A DNA stretch of 64,000 nucleotides from Chryseobacterium sp. 18061 (GTDB lineage: Bacteria > Pseudomonadota > Gammaproteobacteria > Enterobacterales > Enterobacteriaceae). The translations under genes were made by a program, and so were the position numbers. Positions 18,329 to 27,459 of the stretch are shown here, one piece after another. Under the pieces are notes generated by a model, which was not told where the DNA came from, searched no databases, and worked only from the letters and a program-made list of their open reading frames with translations. How positions within the stretch are numbered: position 1 is the first letter of the stretch; each line of letters starts with the position of its first letter. Location of the stretch: the NCBI GenBank assembly GCA_902706205.1, contig CACSKA010000004.1, positions 124,001 to 188,000 of the forward strand. Direction: 5' to 3'.

Positions 18329-19312
18329 TTAGCCGAGAATTTTTTTAAGTCGGAAGAATCGACGCCCCAGACGCCACCGCTGGCGAAAACCACGTGCATT
18401 CTGCCAGATCATTGACCAGATACCTCTATCGAAAAGCTCGCGCGTTATCTCGCGCTTTTTCTCTATATCTTCAATATTGTTGATGCTGTGCAGGATCCCA
18501 AGACCTTCTTTTGCTAGCTGCCAGTGACAGGCTGGTACGCGCTTCACCTGTTCTGGATGGCGTTTATTGATGGCGTCCAGCATCTCAAGAATCTTCATAT
18601 AGTGGCGGGAAGATCGCATCCGGGTATCGTCAGTGCCTGGCGTATGGGATACAGAGGCTGAGTGAATCAGGTAATCGTAAAATACTTCGTCAATATACTG
18701 AACGCGTTTCGCCGTCAAAAGAACTTCGGTTGTCCATGGAATATCCTGATGGCGTAGACCGGGTTCGAAGGTAAATCCCTGCTCTTTGATAAAGGCATGG
18801 CGGTAGATATTCAGCCAGGTGACATGCAGGAATTTACGTGATGTCAGCGCCATTTGTAGCCAGCTCGGGCCATCCAGCACATCTGTTGAAGAGAGTTTGT
18901 CAGAGGGAAAAATCTTTTTCGACGGACGCCCATCGTCGTAAATGTAAGTCCCGTTGCAGGTCGCGACATCCAACTGACCAGCAGAAGCGATTTCCAGCAG
19001 GCGTGGGTACATTCCTGGATAGATAACATCGTCGATATCCGGGAAGGCGACATACTCCCCCTTCGCAATGGCAAGCCCTGAATTGCGTGCCACGGAGACT
19101 CCGCCGTTAGCCTGCTCAATCACTTTAAAATCACTGAATTCATTCGCATAGCGCTGGATGATTTCTGCTGAGCCGTCGTTTGAACCATCATTGACAATAA
19201 TGAGTTCCAGACTGCTGAGGTTCTGTTTTTTGATGCTGTCAAAGAAAGCGCTCAGAAATTTCTCGCCATTATAAACGGCGACAATGAGGCTTAACTGCGG
19301 CGTACCAGGCAT
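18329..19312 (-). CDS. WaaH (YibD)-like GT2 glycosyltransferase
   Basis: 327-aa GT2 enzyme. Seen: LSLIVAVYNGEKFLSAFF at the start, IIVNDGSNDGS, NGGVSVARNSGLA, and DIDD as the metal-binding motif near residue 92. Over most of its length it parallels E. coli YibD/WaaH (HQDIPWTTE and YDYLIHSASVS match well). WaaH adds an uronic acid to the inner core under phosphate starvation; in E. coli it lies beside tdh, not in the waa operon. A shared activity is an inference. The last 60 residues are very basic, as in membrane-bound glycosyltransferases. Confidence 0.78.
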   Translation of the reverse strand: MPGTPQLSLIVAVYNGEKFLSAFFDSIKKQNLSSLELIIVNDGSNDGSAEIIQRYANEFSDFKVIEQANGGVSVARNSGLAIAKGEYVAFPDIDDVIYPGMYPRLLEIASAGQLDVATCNGTYIYDDGRPSKKIFPSDKLSSTDVLDGPSWLQMALTSRKFLHVTWLNIYRHAFIKEQGFTFEPGLRHQDIPWTTEVLLTAKRVQYIDEVFYDYLIHSASVSHTPGTDDTRMRSSRHYMKILEMLDAINKRHPEQVKRVPACHWQLAKEGLGILHSINNIEDIEKKREITRELFDRGIWSMIWQNARGFRQRWRLGRRFFRLKKILG

Positions 19313-19409
19313 GCTTTCTCCGTACTATTTCGCGATGATGTGGCTATCAAGATTTAACTGAATCGTGCGATGGCAATTCGACAGCCGTCAGGCTAAAGAG
19401 TTCTGAAGG

Positions 19410-19451
19410 CGTTGATCGCGCCAGAGCTTTTAGGCTCAGACGCGATCAACG
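19410..19451. repeat. 11-bp perfect inverted repeat between waaL and the WaaH-like gene
   Basis: CGTTGATCGCG (19410-19420) pairs perfectly with CGCGATCAACG (19441-19451). The 20-base loop holds a smaller GAGC/GCTC stem. No T-run follows on the minus strand, so it is not a standard terminator. It may act as an mRNA-processing or attenuating hairpin, or as a protein site. Confidence 0.6.
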
Positions 19452-19456
19452 TGCGT

Positions 19457-20827
19457 TCAGGAGGGTTTATCTGTGACTTGCGGATTTCGCAGGGCACACA
19501 TGCCGATAAGCAACCCTGTAAGGAACATGTACTGCTCCAGATAGTGATCTTTCAGGTTATGGTCGACCATGGTTCTGGAGAAGAAGCCGACGGTGAAGAG
19601 TAACAGGAACATCCCAACCATTGTGTTGCCGTGACGGAACTCTTTCCAGCCAATATACCAGCATCCCGCGAGCAGAATAAGCCAACCGGCGATGCCGGCA
19701 ATCCCATTCTGGAGGCCAAACTCAATCAGACCATAATGGCTGTGTGGGATATTAATTCGATTATCCTGGGTGTCACGCCGCAGAACATAACGGAACGCTT
19801 CTTTACGCGGGCCCATCCCGGCAGGGTGTTCACCCACCAGTTTCCAGCCCTGATGGAAGAAGCTGGCGCGGCAGCCATTGGAATGGTCCATTTTACCGCC
19901 AATGTTATTGATCGGAACCAAACCGTTAGTTTTGTTGTAACAGAAGCTGGTGAATGGGGCACTCCATCCTGTTACAGCATCTCTTTCAAGATTTTGCCAG
20001 CGTGGGTCTGTTTTCCATGACGTATAGCCGAGCACCACTGAGGCAAGAACAATTGCGAGCAGGATACTTCCCGTGAGGATTAAACGGCTGCGCCGCATGT
20101 TATGCATGCTGAGCAAGATAAAGGTTGAAAACAGGCTACCGACCAAGCCGATAGTGCCCCAGCGGGTATCCACCAGGCCAGTGCATATCAGATTACAAAG
20201 CAACATGAGGGATAACGCGGGCGTACCAAGGCGTAAGAAACGTTGGCGCAATAATCCACGCGCGAGCAGCTCAGCAAGAATAAAGCCGGTGATCATATTG
20301 ATCTGAAAACTCATACGTACGCGGTTAAAGACGATACGTGTTTTACCCCAGTGGATATATCCATCACGCCAGTAGAGGTAGATGCTGTCTAAAAGGTGTA
20401 TCAGTACTACCCCCCAGAAAAAGAGGATAATCAATGTAAACAGGCGTGCCGCTGTTAGTGAGGGGAATTGTTTCTGAATTGCGGGCAATAAGACAAGACC
20501 TGCACAGAAAAGTAATACCGGGCGTAGCCATTGCCCATCCCAGGTCGATACCATTTCTTTGATATCGGGTGCGACAAAAAAGCCGTTAATCAAAATGAAA
20601 AAGGTCAGCACCCATAGCGTTATGAGAACGAACTTAACTTTGCTTAAATGTAGACTTTGCTTTGATGTCACAGAACTGAAAAACAGGCCAAAAGATACGA
20701 CAATAATGGGGTAAATCAATCCATTACGATGAAATGGCAGCTGATCATTTGGAATTGGCCAGATAAAACATAAAGCCAATACAGACAGGATGATCGCACC
20801 TGTCAGAATGTTTCGAGTTTTTGTCAT
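19457..20827 (-). CDS. waaL: O-antigen ligase WaaL
   Basis: 456-aa inner-membrane protein with about eleven hydrophobic segments and one large periplasmic loop (about 270-370). It is expected to join O-antigen from undecaprenyl-PP to lipid A-core. The loop holds the family's conserved pattern: Arg/Asp-rich start (TSWKTDPRWQNLE), GMGPRKEAFR, and HSHYGLIEFGLQNGIAG, where the His is essential in studied ligases. WaaL proteins diverge strongly, so the name rests on fold and context inside the waa locus. First gene of a four-gene minus-strand operon. Confidence 0.82.
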   Translation of the reverse strand: MTKTRNILTGAIILSVLALCFIWPIPNDQLPFHRNGLIYPIIVVSFGLFFSSVTSKQSLHLSKVKFVLITLWVLTFFILINGFFVAPDIKEMVSTWDGQWLRPVLLFCAGLVLLPAIQKQFPSLTAARLFTLIILFFWGVVLIHLLDSIYLYWRDGYIHWGKTRIVFNRVRMSFQINMITGFILAELLARGLLRQRFLRLGTPALSLMLLCNLICTGLVDTRWGTIGLVGSLFSTFILLSMHNMRRSRLILTGSILLAIVLASVVLGYTSWKTDPRWQNLERDAVTGWSAPFTSFCYNKTNGLVPINNIGGKMDHSNGCRASFFHQGWKLVGEHPAGMGPRKEAFRYVLRRDTQDNRINIPHSHYGLIEFGLQNGIAGIAGWLILLAGCWYIGWKEFRHGNTMVGMFLLLFTVGFFSRTMVDHNLKDHYLEQYMFLTGLLIGMCALRNPQVTDKPS

Positions 20828-21065
20828 AGTTTTTTAGCTGGTTACGGACTTCGGCATCTTTAACGGCAAGTTTACGGTGCTGTCTGAAATCCACCGAGTT
20901 ATGCCGTGCAATTAAAAAAACCGAGGAAAATTACCACAGATACCCCCACTACAGAAGGGCAATGTTTGTAAGCAGGAATAATCTCTCTCATTTGTAACGG
21001 TGGGGTCTTTTATGTATTACATAAGAGCAACGTATATACTACGCCGATCAAATTAAACAGAGATT
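20828..21065. promoter_or_regulatory. Divergent promoter region of waaL and the plus-strand glycosyltransferase
   Basis: The 238 bases between the two divergent genes hold no frame of note. A TATACT -10-like hexamer lies at 21035-21040, 26 bases before the plus-strand start, without a good -35. No JUMPstart/ops motif (GGCGGTAGCGT) for RfaH was seen on either strand. Confidence 0.45.
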
Positions 21066-22184
21066 ATGAACAGGAACCCTATGCACATTGCCCACACCGA
21101 AGCAGATGGCGGAAAAGGCGGCCAGCCGCTACGTATCATCAACGAATCTCTGGGCATGATACAGCGTGGACACCAGGTGACTATTCTCTGCCCTGAATCT
21201 GCTCCGCTGCATCAGTTGGCGCTCTCGGCAGGACTCAACGTGGTGACCATGCCGCTGAGAAGGAAAAATCTTGGCAACTTGCTGTTGTTACGCCGCTGGC
21301 TCAGTGACCATCGCGACACCGTCGATGTCGTTAATAGCCATAACTCGGCGGATACGTGGCTTGTTGCCTTGGCAAATCTGTTCTTATCTCGCCCACTTCC
21401 GCTCATTCGTACGCGACATGCATCCGGTGTACCTCGCAATAACTGGACGACGCGCTGGCTTTACCGTAAAGCCTGCAAGCATATTGTCTCCACAGGAGAA
21501 GCGCTGCGTTTGCAAATGGTGGCGCTGGGTGTGCCGCTGGAAAATACCACTTCCGTACCTAGCGGAGTCGATACTTCGCGTTTTCATCCTGGTGACAAAG
21601 ACGCTGCCCGCAATCACTGCGATCTGAGTCAGGGTGATTTTTGGCTGGGTGTGGTGTCGCATTTAAGACCGAATAAAGGTCATAGCGTACTGCTCAAGGC
21701 ACTGGCGCAAATCAACATCCCGGAAATTAAGGTCGCCATCGTGGGCGATGGACCGCATCGTGAAGCGCTTGAAAGCGAAGTTATTCAGCATAATCTCTTA
21801 ACGCGTGTGGTCCTGGCGGGTCATCAGCCCGATCCGGAACGCTGGTTCCCGGCATTTGATATTGCCATTAGTCCTTCCCACGATATGGAAGGCGTGCCGC
21901 AAGGCGTGTTGCAATCTTTGGCGACAGGTATTGCGACAATCGCTACGGATGCTGGTGGGACAGCAGATGCGGTTATCGACAGGAAGACAGGGCTACTGAT
22001 TGCACAGCAGGACGTCGAGGGACTGCGTGATGCCATTCTCACGCTGTATCATGACCCGGTGTTGCGCCGCCAACTGGCAAGCCAGGGAAATGAGTATCTT
22101 AATTCTCATTTTACCCGTGAATGCATGCTGACGGCGATGGAGAAGGTCTTTGCTGACGCAGCTCAGTCCAGCAGTTCGCGATAA
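21066..22184 (+). CDS. GT4 glycosyltransferase of the core-LPS locus, opposite strand
   Basis: 372-aa GT-B enzyme, the only plus-strand gene in the waa cluster. Seen: an N-terminal Gly-rich donor loop (HTEADGGKGGQPLRI), VNSHNSADTWL, PSGVDTSRFHPGD, GVVSHLRPNKGH, VAIVGDGPHREALE, and the C-terminal ISPSHDMEGVPQGVLQSLATG, which stands where GT4 enzymes keep their E-x7-E donor-binding motif. The start at 21066 is tentative; ATG 21081 (MHIAHTEAD) aligns better with the family. Its last 22 bases overlap the end of the convergent WabG-like gene. Donor and acceptor unknown; probably an outer-core sugar. Confidence 0.75.
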   Translation: MNRNPMHIAHTEADGGKGGQPLRIINESLGMIQRGHQVTILCPESAPLHQLALSAGLNVVTMPLRRKNLGNLLLLRRWLSDHRDTVDVVNSHNSADTWLVALANLFLSRPLPLIRTRHASGVPRNNWTTRWLYRKACKHIVSTGEALRLQMVALGVPLENTTSVPSGVDTSRFHPGDKDAARNHCDLSQGDFWLGVVSHLRPNKGHSVLLKALAQINIPEIKVAIVGDGPHREALESEVIQHNLLTRVVLAGHQPDPERWFPAFDIAISPSHDMEGVPQGVLQSLATGIATIATDAGGTADAVIDRKTGLLIAQQDVEGLRDAILTLYHDPVLRRQLASQGNEYLNSHFTRECMLTAMEKVFADAAQSSSSR

Positions 22185-23272
22185 AGGTTCTGCAGTTTGG
22201 TGGCCATGCTTTCAAGCGTATAGGGTTCGGCGGTGGCGCGTGCCGCCGTCGCGTAATCAACGCCACGATAGCGCCCATCCAGCCAGGCAGCGATCGCTTG
22301 CTGGTATCCCCGGACGTCAAGTGCGTCACGAACCCAGCCGTTGCTTCCTTCCTCAATCCATTCCGCTGCGCCGCAGCCGTGGCTGGTCAGCAGCGGTAAA
22401 CCGCAGGCCAGGGCTTCAACACAGACGTTCGGGAAAGGATCGTACAGCGTCGGCAAAATAAGAGCGTCTGCGCTGCCATAGACTTCGCGCACATCTGACA
22501 CTGGCCCGAGAAATTTCACGCGATCAGAGACGCCTAACGTACTGGCAAGCTTCGCAAATTTTGATGCATGCTTATCATGACCAGCAATTAACAGCCAGAC
22601 GTCCTGGTGCGGTTGAATTGCTTTTAGCGCCGTGGCCACACCTTTACGGGCGAAACCGGAGCCAACATACGCCAGCACAGGCGCGTTATCCGGAATGCCA
22701 AGACGACCACGCATTGAAATCTGGCCCATATCGGGGTGAAAATATTGGGTATCGACCCCGTTATAAATCACCGTCAGTTTATCGTCGCTCACGCCAAAAC
22801 GGCGGGCGATATCATCCCGTACCATACGTGAGTTACAGATCACTTTGCGCAGGTCAGGGTGGGTAAACATCTGCTGTTCAGCGCTGAGAATGTATCGGTG
22901 ATAACGGCTAAAAGATTGCGCCCAGCGGGTCAGAGGCGACTGGATACGGTTGTATTGCTCGAGCCAGGCTGCGTGAACGCCGTCACCTGCGCGGAAAATG
23001 GACGCGCCGGGGATGCGTTCGTGGCTCTGGACGAGATCAAAATCCTTAAAATGCACAGCTACAGCTGCTGCAAAACCTTCTTCGCGAGCCTGGCGATTGC
23101 GAAACGGTGGGTCGATAGTCAATGTATTCCAGCCCGCCGCATTTTCCCATTTTCGTGCGATTAGGGTGACATCGATTTCGGTATCGCGGGCAAGCACATT
23201 CAGTGCGCGGGAGACGAATCGTTCCGCACCGCCGTTAGGATTATAGGTTTGTCTGACGATAGCGAGCTTCAT
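22163..23272 (-). CDS. WabG/WaaG-like GT4 core glycosyltransferase
   Basis: 369-aa GT4 enzyme. Seen: KLAIVRQTYNPNGGAERFVS at the start, FDLVQSHERIPGASIFRAGD, a middle VIYNGVDTQYFHPD, GSGFARKGVATAL, and the donor-site motif PTLYDPFPNVCVEALACGLP. This pattern, especially the NGGAERFVSRAL start and DLVQSHERI, is shared with Klebsiella WabG, which adds galacturonic acid to heptose II; E. coli WaaG adds glucose at the same place. Its ATG overlaps the stop of waaQ (ATGA), so it is the last gene of hldD-waaF-waaC-waaQ. The exact sugar is not certain. Confidence 0.78.
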   Translation of the reverse strand: MKLAIVRQTYNPNGGAERFVSRALNVLARDTEIDVTLIARKWENAAGWNTLTIDPPFRNRQAREEGFAAAVAVHFKDFDLVQSHERIPGASIFRAGDGVHAAWLEQYNRIQSPLTRWAQSFSRYHRYILSAEQQMFTHPDLRKVICNSRMVRDDIARRFGVSDDKLTVIYNGVDTQYFHPDMGQISMRGRLGIPDNAPVLAYVGSGFARKGVATALKAIQPHQDVWLLIAGHDKHASKFAKLASTLGVSDRVKFLGPVSDVREVYGSADALILPTLYDPFPNVCVEALACGLPLLTSHGCGAAEWIEEGSNGWVRDALDVRGYQQAIAAWLDGRYRGVDYATAARATAEPYTLESMATKLQNLYRELLD

Positions 23273-24372
23273 GCCGTGTTTTCCAGAAGCAGTGTATCAA
23301 TCGCACTCAGTACCTGTTGAGAGGTGATGGCAGTGATGCAATCCGAAACATGGCTATCCCCGCAGCCCGCTTTACCACATGGCTGACAGGTAAAACCTGC
23401 GGTAATAACCCGGTATTGCACGCCCCACGGTGCCCATTTAATCGCGCCGGTTGGGCCGAAGATAGCGACCGTGGGCGTTCCCACTGCGCTGGCCAAATGC
23501 ATCGGCATGGAGTCGACGCCAAAATAGAGCCGGGCATGCTTCATTAATGCGCCCAGTTCTTTCAAATTCAGTTTTCCGCTCAAATCATGGTATGGCTGAG
23601 TGAGCCGTGCCCGCAGCCCGTCCATGTATTCGCTCTCTTCTTTGGACGGTGCCGCAGAAAGAATAATCGGCAGACCGCGTGCGGAAAGGGTGTCGATGGT
23701 GACGGCAAGCTTATCCAGCGACCAGGCTTTAAACATCCAGCGAGAGGTCGGGTGTACCAGCACATATGATTTTGAAACAACACCGAAATCCGCCAACTTC
23801 TGCACAATAGAGGCTTCCGCTTCGTCACCCGGAACGAACAGCGTGTTTTTGTCAGCAGCCGTTTGCGGATGAATGCCGATATGGCGCAGTGCATCCAGAT
23901 TCACCTCAACCATATGGCGCGAATTGTCCTGAATGGCAGGGTAGAGCGTGGTAAAGGATTTCACCCAGCGACGACGCGACAGGCCAGTGCGTTTATCCGG
24001 CTTGAAGCCGACAGATACACGTGGTTTAAGACGACGGGCCAGACGCGCGCCGTGCCAGTGCTCTGTCAGATTGATCAGTACGTCGTAATCGCGGGCTTTC
24101 AGAGTTTTGAGCAACGCCCGATACAGCGTCAGCTGTTTGATAAAACCCTGCTTCCGCCAGTTGCGGCCAATGGTATGCACCTGATTAATCGACGGATGAT
24201 TGGTCAGCATAGCCTGTGTATCATCGTAAACCAGCGCATCGACTTCGACATCTGGCCAGTTTTTCTTCAACACGGTAAAGACCGGGGATGTCAGCAGCAC
24301 ATCCCCGTGATGGCGTAGTTTAACGATCAGAACGCGTTTTGGTGGACGATTCGGTGAGAAAAAATCAGGCAT
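23269..24372 (-). CDS. waaQ: LPS heptosyltransferase III WaaQ
   Basis: 367-aa GT9 enzyme that adds a branch heptose to heptose II. Seen: KRVLIVKLRHHGDVLLTSPV at the start, NLTEHWHGARLARRLKPRV, HPTSRWMFKAWS, and the ADP-heptose site GVDSMPMHLASAVGTPTVAIFGPTG. The Cys-rich end CQPCGKAGCGDSHVSDC is a mark of WaaQ. It overlaps waaC by eight bases upstream and the WabG-like gene by four downstream. Confidence 0.92.
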   Translation of the reverse strand: MPDFFSPNRPPKRVLIVKLRHHGDVLLTSPVFTVLKKNWPDVEVDALVYDDTQAMLTNHPSINQVHTIGRNWRKQGFIKQLTLYRALLKTLKARDYDVLINLTEHWHGARLARRLKPRVSVGFKPDKRTGLSRRRWVKSFTTLYPAIQDNSRHMVEVNLDALRHIGIHPQTAADKNTLFVPGDEAEASIVQKLADFGVVSKSYVLVHPTSRWMFKAWSLDKLAVTIDTLSARGLPIILSAAPSKEESEYMDGLRARLTQPYHDLSGKLNLKELGALMKHARLYFGVDSMPMHLASAVGTPTVAIFGPTGAIKWAPWGVQYRVITAGFTCQPCGKAGCGDSHVSDCITAITSQQVLSAIDTLLLENTA

Positions 24373-25351
24373 GATGACTCTCTGCGGCCAGTAAAGACAT
24401 TAATCGCTCATAAACGGTCGCCGCACTCAGGTCGCTCAGTTGTGATGAGCTATCAGGACGGCAAATGTGTTGGTTTTTTCCGTAGCCACCGATAAGACCC
24501 GGATCCGTAGGGCCATAAAGCGTGATATTCGGGCGGTCCAGCGCAGCCGTTAAATGGCTGAGTCCGGTATCGACCGACACGACCGCACGCGCGTCTGCGA
24601 GAACGTGAGCAACCTTCTCAAGGCTCATTCGCGGCAGTACTTCCGCGTAATCAAGGCCTTCGGCTAAACGTTCCGCCCTGGCTTCTTCATGAGGCGCGCC
24701 CCACAGCAGTTTGATGTTCAGACCGCTGCCAGCCAGCTTTGCAATCAGCTCCTGCCAGTGCGATTCCGGCCAGTGTTTGTCGTCACGCGTGGTGGCGTGC
24801 AGAAATACGAGGTAAGGCGCCGCTGTGGCGCAGCTGGTGTTCACAAAGTGCTGCGCAATCGCATAATCACCTTGCTGATCGGGCTGTGCATAGCCGAGGC
24901 TTTTCGCGAACAGCTCACGGGTACGTTCGACCGCATGCTGTTGTTTTTCTATACGATGGCGGCGGTTGTAGAACAGGCTGGCCAGCGGTTCGCGGGCACT
25001 TTGCCAGTCCATGCCGTGCTTGATGCCGTGTGCGAGGCGCGTAACCAGCGCCGCGCTTTTCACCAGCCCTTGGGCATCGATGATGGCGTCATATTTTTCG
25101 GCCTGCACCTTTTGGCGAAATGCGAGGCGTTCGGCTTTTATCGGCGCTGAAAACCACGCTTTGCGCCAGCGGCGGATCGCCACCGGGATAACGTTGTCTA
25201 CCGCGGCGTGCCAGGAGGGAATCTGCGCAAAGCCTTCTTCAACCACCCAGTCAAAACGGATGCCTGGAATCGCCTGAACGGCGTCGGTCAGCGCAGGCAA
25301 CGTGTGCAGCACATCACCCATCGAGGACGTTTTAACGATCAATACGCGCAT
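24365..25351 (-). CDS. waaC: LPS heptosyltransferase I
   Basis: 328-aa GT9 enzyme that adds the first L-glycero-D-manno-heptose to Kdo. Seen: MRVLIVKTSSMGDVLHTLPA, the catalytic Asp region (Asp13), HATTRDDKHWPESHW, and the donor site SVDTGLSHLTAALDRPNI with YGPTDPGLIGGYG. Same arrangement as in E. coli: hldD-waaF-waaC, three bases between waaF and waaC. Confidence 0.96.
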   Translation of the reverse strand: MRVLIVKTSSMGDVLHTLPALTDAVQAIPGIRFDWVVEEGFAQIPSWHAAVDNVIPVAIRRWRKAWFSAPIKAERLAFRQKVQAEKYDAIIDAQGLVKSAALVTRLAHGIKHGMDWQSAREPLASLFYNRRHRIEKQQHAVERTRELFAKSLGYAQPDQQGDYAIAQHFVNTSCATAAPYLVFLHATTRDDKHWPESHWQELIAKLAGSGLNIKLLWGAPHEEARAERLAEGLDYAEVLPRMSLEKVAHVLADARAVVSVDTGLSHLTAALDRPNITLYGPTDPGLIGGYGKNQHICRPDSSSQLSDLSAATVYERLMSLLAAESHHA

Positions 25352-25354
25352 CCG

Positions 25355-26401
25355 TTATGCGTCCTCGGCCAGCAGCAGCTGGTTTAACTCTTCCAGCACG
25401 CAGTCTGGCGTAATGTCGATCAGGCTCTGATGATAACCCTCTTCGCCGTCGCCTTTTCGTACTTTGTGGTAGCCGGTAATCAGGCGGATAACCTTGGCTT
25501 TGTGCGATAGCGGCGGCGTGAAATCCGGGCTGCTTGGGCCATACAGCGCAACCAATGGCCGGTTGAGCGCTGCGGCGACATGCATTAATCCGGAATCATT
25601 GGTGACGACCGCCTTACAGGCGGCAAGCAGGACAACGGCCTGCTCAAGCTGCGTTTCACCCGCGAGGTTGCGGCACCAGGCCTGCTGTTCCTGGCTGAGT
25701 GTGGCCAGAATTTCGTTCCCGGCGTCGTGGTCTTTGGCTGAGCCGAATAACACCACCTGGTAACCTTCGTCGATCAGTTGTTTTGCCAGTTCTGCATAGT
25801 GATAGTGCGGCCAGCGTTTTGCCGGACCAAATTCCGCACCAGGGCAGAAGCCAATCATCTGGCGTTCAGCGGAAAGCGAAAATGCGGAAGCAACCTGTAA
25901 CTTTTCACTTTCGCTGACCTGGAGCTGTGGCCAGAGCAGCGGCTGCGGTAAATCTTTCGCAGAACGTATGAAACCTTTGTTATACGCCAGCGCGACATAG
26001 CGCTCGACCATCAGTGGCCAGGCCGCTTTGTCGAGGACGCGGGCGTCATTCAGTAAACCATAACGCATTTCGCCACGCCAGCCGGTACGTTGCGAAATGC
26101 CCGCAAAGAACGGGACCAGCGCCGATTTGAACGAGTTCGGCAGGACGTAAGCGCGATCGTAGCGTTTTTCACGCAGACTGCGCCCGAGCCGACGGCGTTC
26201 TCCAATTTCAAGTGCACCGTGACCGAGCGGCATCGGGATGGCTTCATTCACTTCCGGCATACGCGATAAAAGCGGACGGCACCACGCGGGTGCCATCACA
26301 TCAATGATCGCCTGGGGATAGCGCGCCTTGAGCGTGCGATAGAGACTTTGCGACATCATCATGTCGCCCACCCATGACGGGCCAACCACCAATATCTTCA
26401 T
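25355..26401 (-). CDS. waaF: LPS heptosyltransferase II
   Basis: 348-aa GT9 enzyme that adds the second heptose of the inner core. Seen: MKILVVGPSWVGDMMMSQSL, FCPGAEFGPAKRWPHYHYAE, and the donor site VTNDSGLMHVAAALNRPLVALYG (given here as positions about 259-281). E. coli WaaF has 348 aa. Its ribosome site (AAGGATG) lies in an ERIC element that fills the gap to hldD. Confidence 0.97.
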   Translation of the reverse strand: MKILVVGPSWVGDMMMSQSLYRTLKARYPQAIIDVMAPAWCRPLLSRMPEVNEAIPMPLGHGALEIGERRRLGRSLREKRYDRAYVLPNSFKSALVPFFAGISQRTGWRGEMRYGLLNDARVLDKAAWPLMVERYVALAYNKGFIRSAKDLPQPLLWPQLQVSESEKLQVASAFSLSAERQMIGFCPGAEFGPAKRWPHYHYAELAKQLIDEGYQVVLFGSAKDHDAGNEILATLSQEQQAWCRNLAGETQLEQAVVLLAACKAVVTNDSGLMHVAAALNRPLVALYGPSSPDFTPPLSHKAKVIRLITGYHKVRKGDGEEGYHQSLIDITPDCVLEELNQLLLAEDA

Positions 26402-26520
26402 TCACTTCATCCTTCACGCTGTCTCTGCGTTGGCTGCCTTCATGCACCCCAGCCACATCGTTATCCTATGCTCTGGGGGCACTCCGTTGCCGCCTTGATA
26501 CCGCTTCAATGATTTTGTGA
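26402..26520. repeat. ERIC (IRU) element between hldD and waaF
   Basis: Plus strand reads ...TGCGTTGGCTGCCTTCA, CACCCCAG, then CTGGGGGCACTCCGTTGC and CGCCTTGATAC..., which aligns with the enterobacterial ERIC consensus from end to end: an outer GCGTTGGCTGC, and an inner CCCCAG...CTGGGG stem at about 26445-26477. One end covers the hldD stop (26506-26508) and its last codons; the other supplies the bases just upstream of waaF. Confidence 0.85.
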
Positions 26521-27459
26521 ATTTGTATCGCTGTCGCGATTAAGCCATTGCATGTATTCCGTCACGCCTTCGGCAACGGTTTTGAACGGCTTATCGTAGC
26601 CTGCAGCACGCAGGTTAGTCAGGTCAGCCTGGGTAAACGCCTGATAGCGGCCTTTGAGTTTTTCCGGGAACGGAATGTACTCGATGCTGCCTTGCTGATG
26701 ATACGCAAGCGTTGCATCTGCCACAGCCTGGAAGGATTCTGCGCGGCCAGTGCCGAGGTTGAAAATGCCGGATACGCCGTTTTCCCAGAACCACAGGTTT
26801 ACCGCGGCAACATCGCCGACGTAGACGAAGTCGCGCTTAAAGCTGTCGCTGCCTTCGAACAGTTTCGGGCTTTCGCCATTGTTCAGCTGGGTGTTGAGGT
26901 GGAAAGCCACGCTCGCCATGCTGCCTTTGTGGCCTTCGCGCGGTCCATAGACGTTGAAGTAACGGAAGCCGACAACCGGAGAATCCACTTCTGGCAGGAT
27001 TTGACGCACGTATTCGTCGAACAGGAATTTGGAGTAGCCGTAAACGTTCAGCGGCTTTTCATACTCGCGGGACTCGATAAAGTCAGACGTGCGGCCGCCG
27101 TAGGTGGCTGCGGAAGACGCGTACAGGAACGGGATTTCACGCTCCAGGCAGTAGTGCAGCAGTTCTTTGGAGTACTGATAGTTATTATCCATCATGTACT
27201 TACCGTCCCACTCGGTGGTGGAGGAGCAGGCACCTTCGTGGAAGACAGCTTCGATTTCGCCCATCTCTTCGCCAGCCATAATCTGGATCAGAAAATCTTC
27301 TTTATCCATATAGTCGGCGATGTTCAGGTCGACCAGGTTAACGAATTTGGTGCCGTCTTTCAGGTTGTCCACCACCAGGATGTCAGTGATGCCTTTATCA
27401 TTCAGGGCTTTAATAATGTTGCTGCCGATAAAGCCTGCGCCGCCGGTAACGATGATCAT
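26506..27459 (-). CDS. hldD: ADP-L-glycero-D-manno-heptose 6-epimerase
   Basis: Makes ADP-L-glycero-D-manno-heptose, the donor for WaaC, WaaF and WaaQ. 317 aa from ATG 27459 ([20 protein letters not shown]). The frame to 27648 has no homology. The NAD Rossmann motif TGGAGFIG, and YGYSK of the SDR active site are visible. E. coli HldD has 310 aa; the last residues here (SDTNSQNH) replace the usual end, and the final codons and stop lie in the ERIC element. First gene of the hldD-waaF-waaC-waaQ operon. Confidence 0.96.
   Translation of the reverse strand: MIIVTGGAGFIGSNIIKALNDKGITDILVVDNLKDGTKFVNLVDLNIADYMDKEDFLIQIMAGEEMGEIEAVFHEGACSSTTEWDGKYMMDNNYQYSKELLHYCLEREIPFLYASSAATYGGRTSDFIESREYEKPLNVYGYSKFLFDEYVRQILPEVDSPVVGFRYFNVYGPREGHKGSMASVAFHLNTQLNNGESPKLFEGSDSFKRDFVYVGDVAAVNLWFWENGVSGIFNLGTGRAESFQAVADATLAYHQQGSIEYIPFPEKLKGRYQAFTQADLTNLRAAGYDKPFKTVAEGVTEYMQWLNRDSDTNSQNH

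Noticed and set aside
19313..19456. PhoB box upstream of the WaaH-like gene
   Set aside because: E. coli waaH is PhoB-dependent, but no CTGTCAT-type direct repeat is present here.
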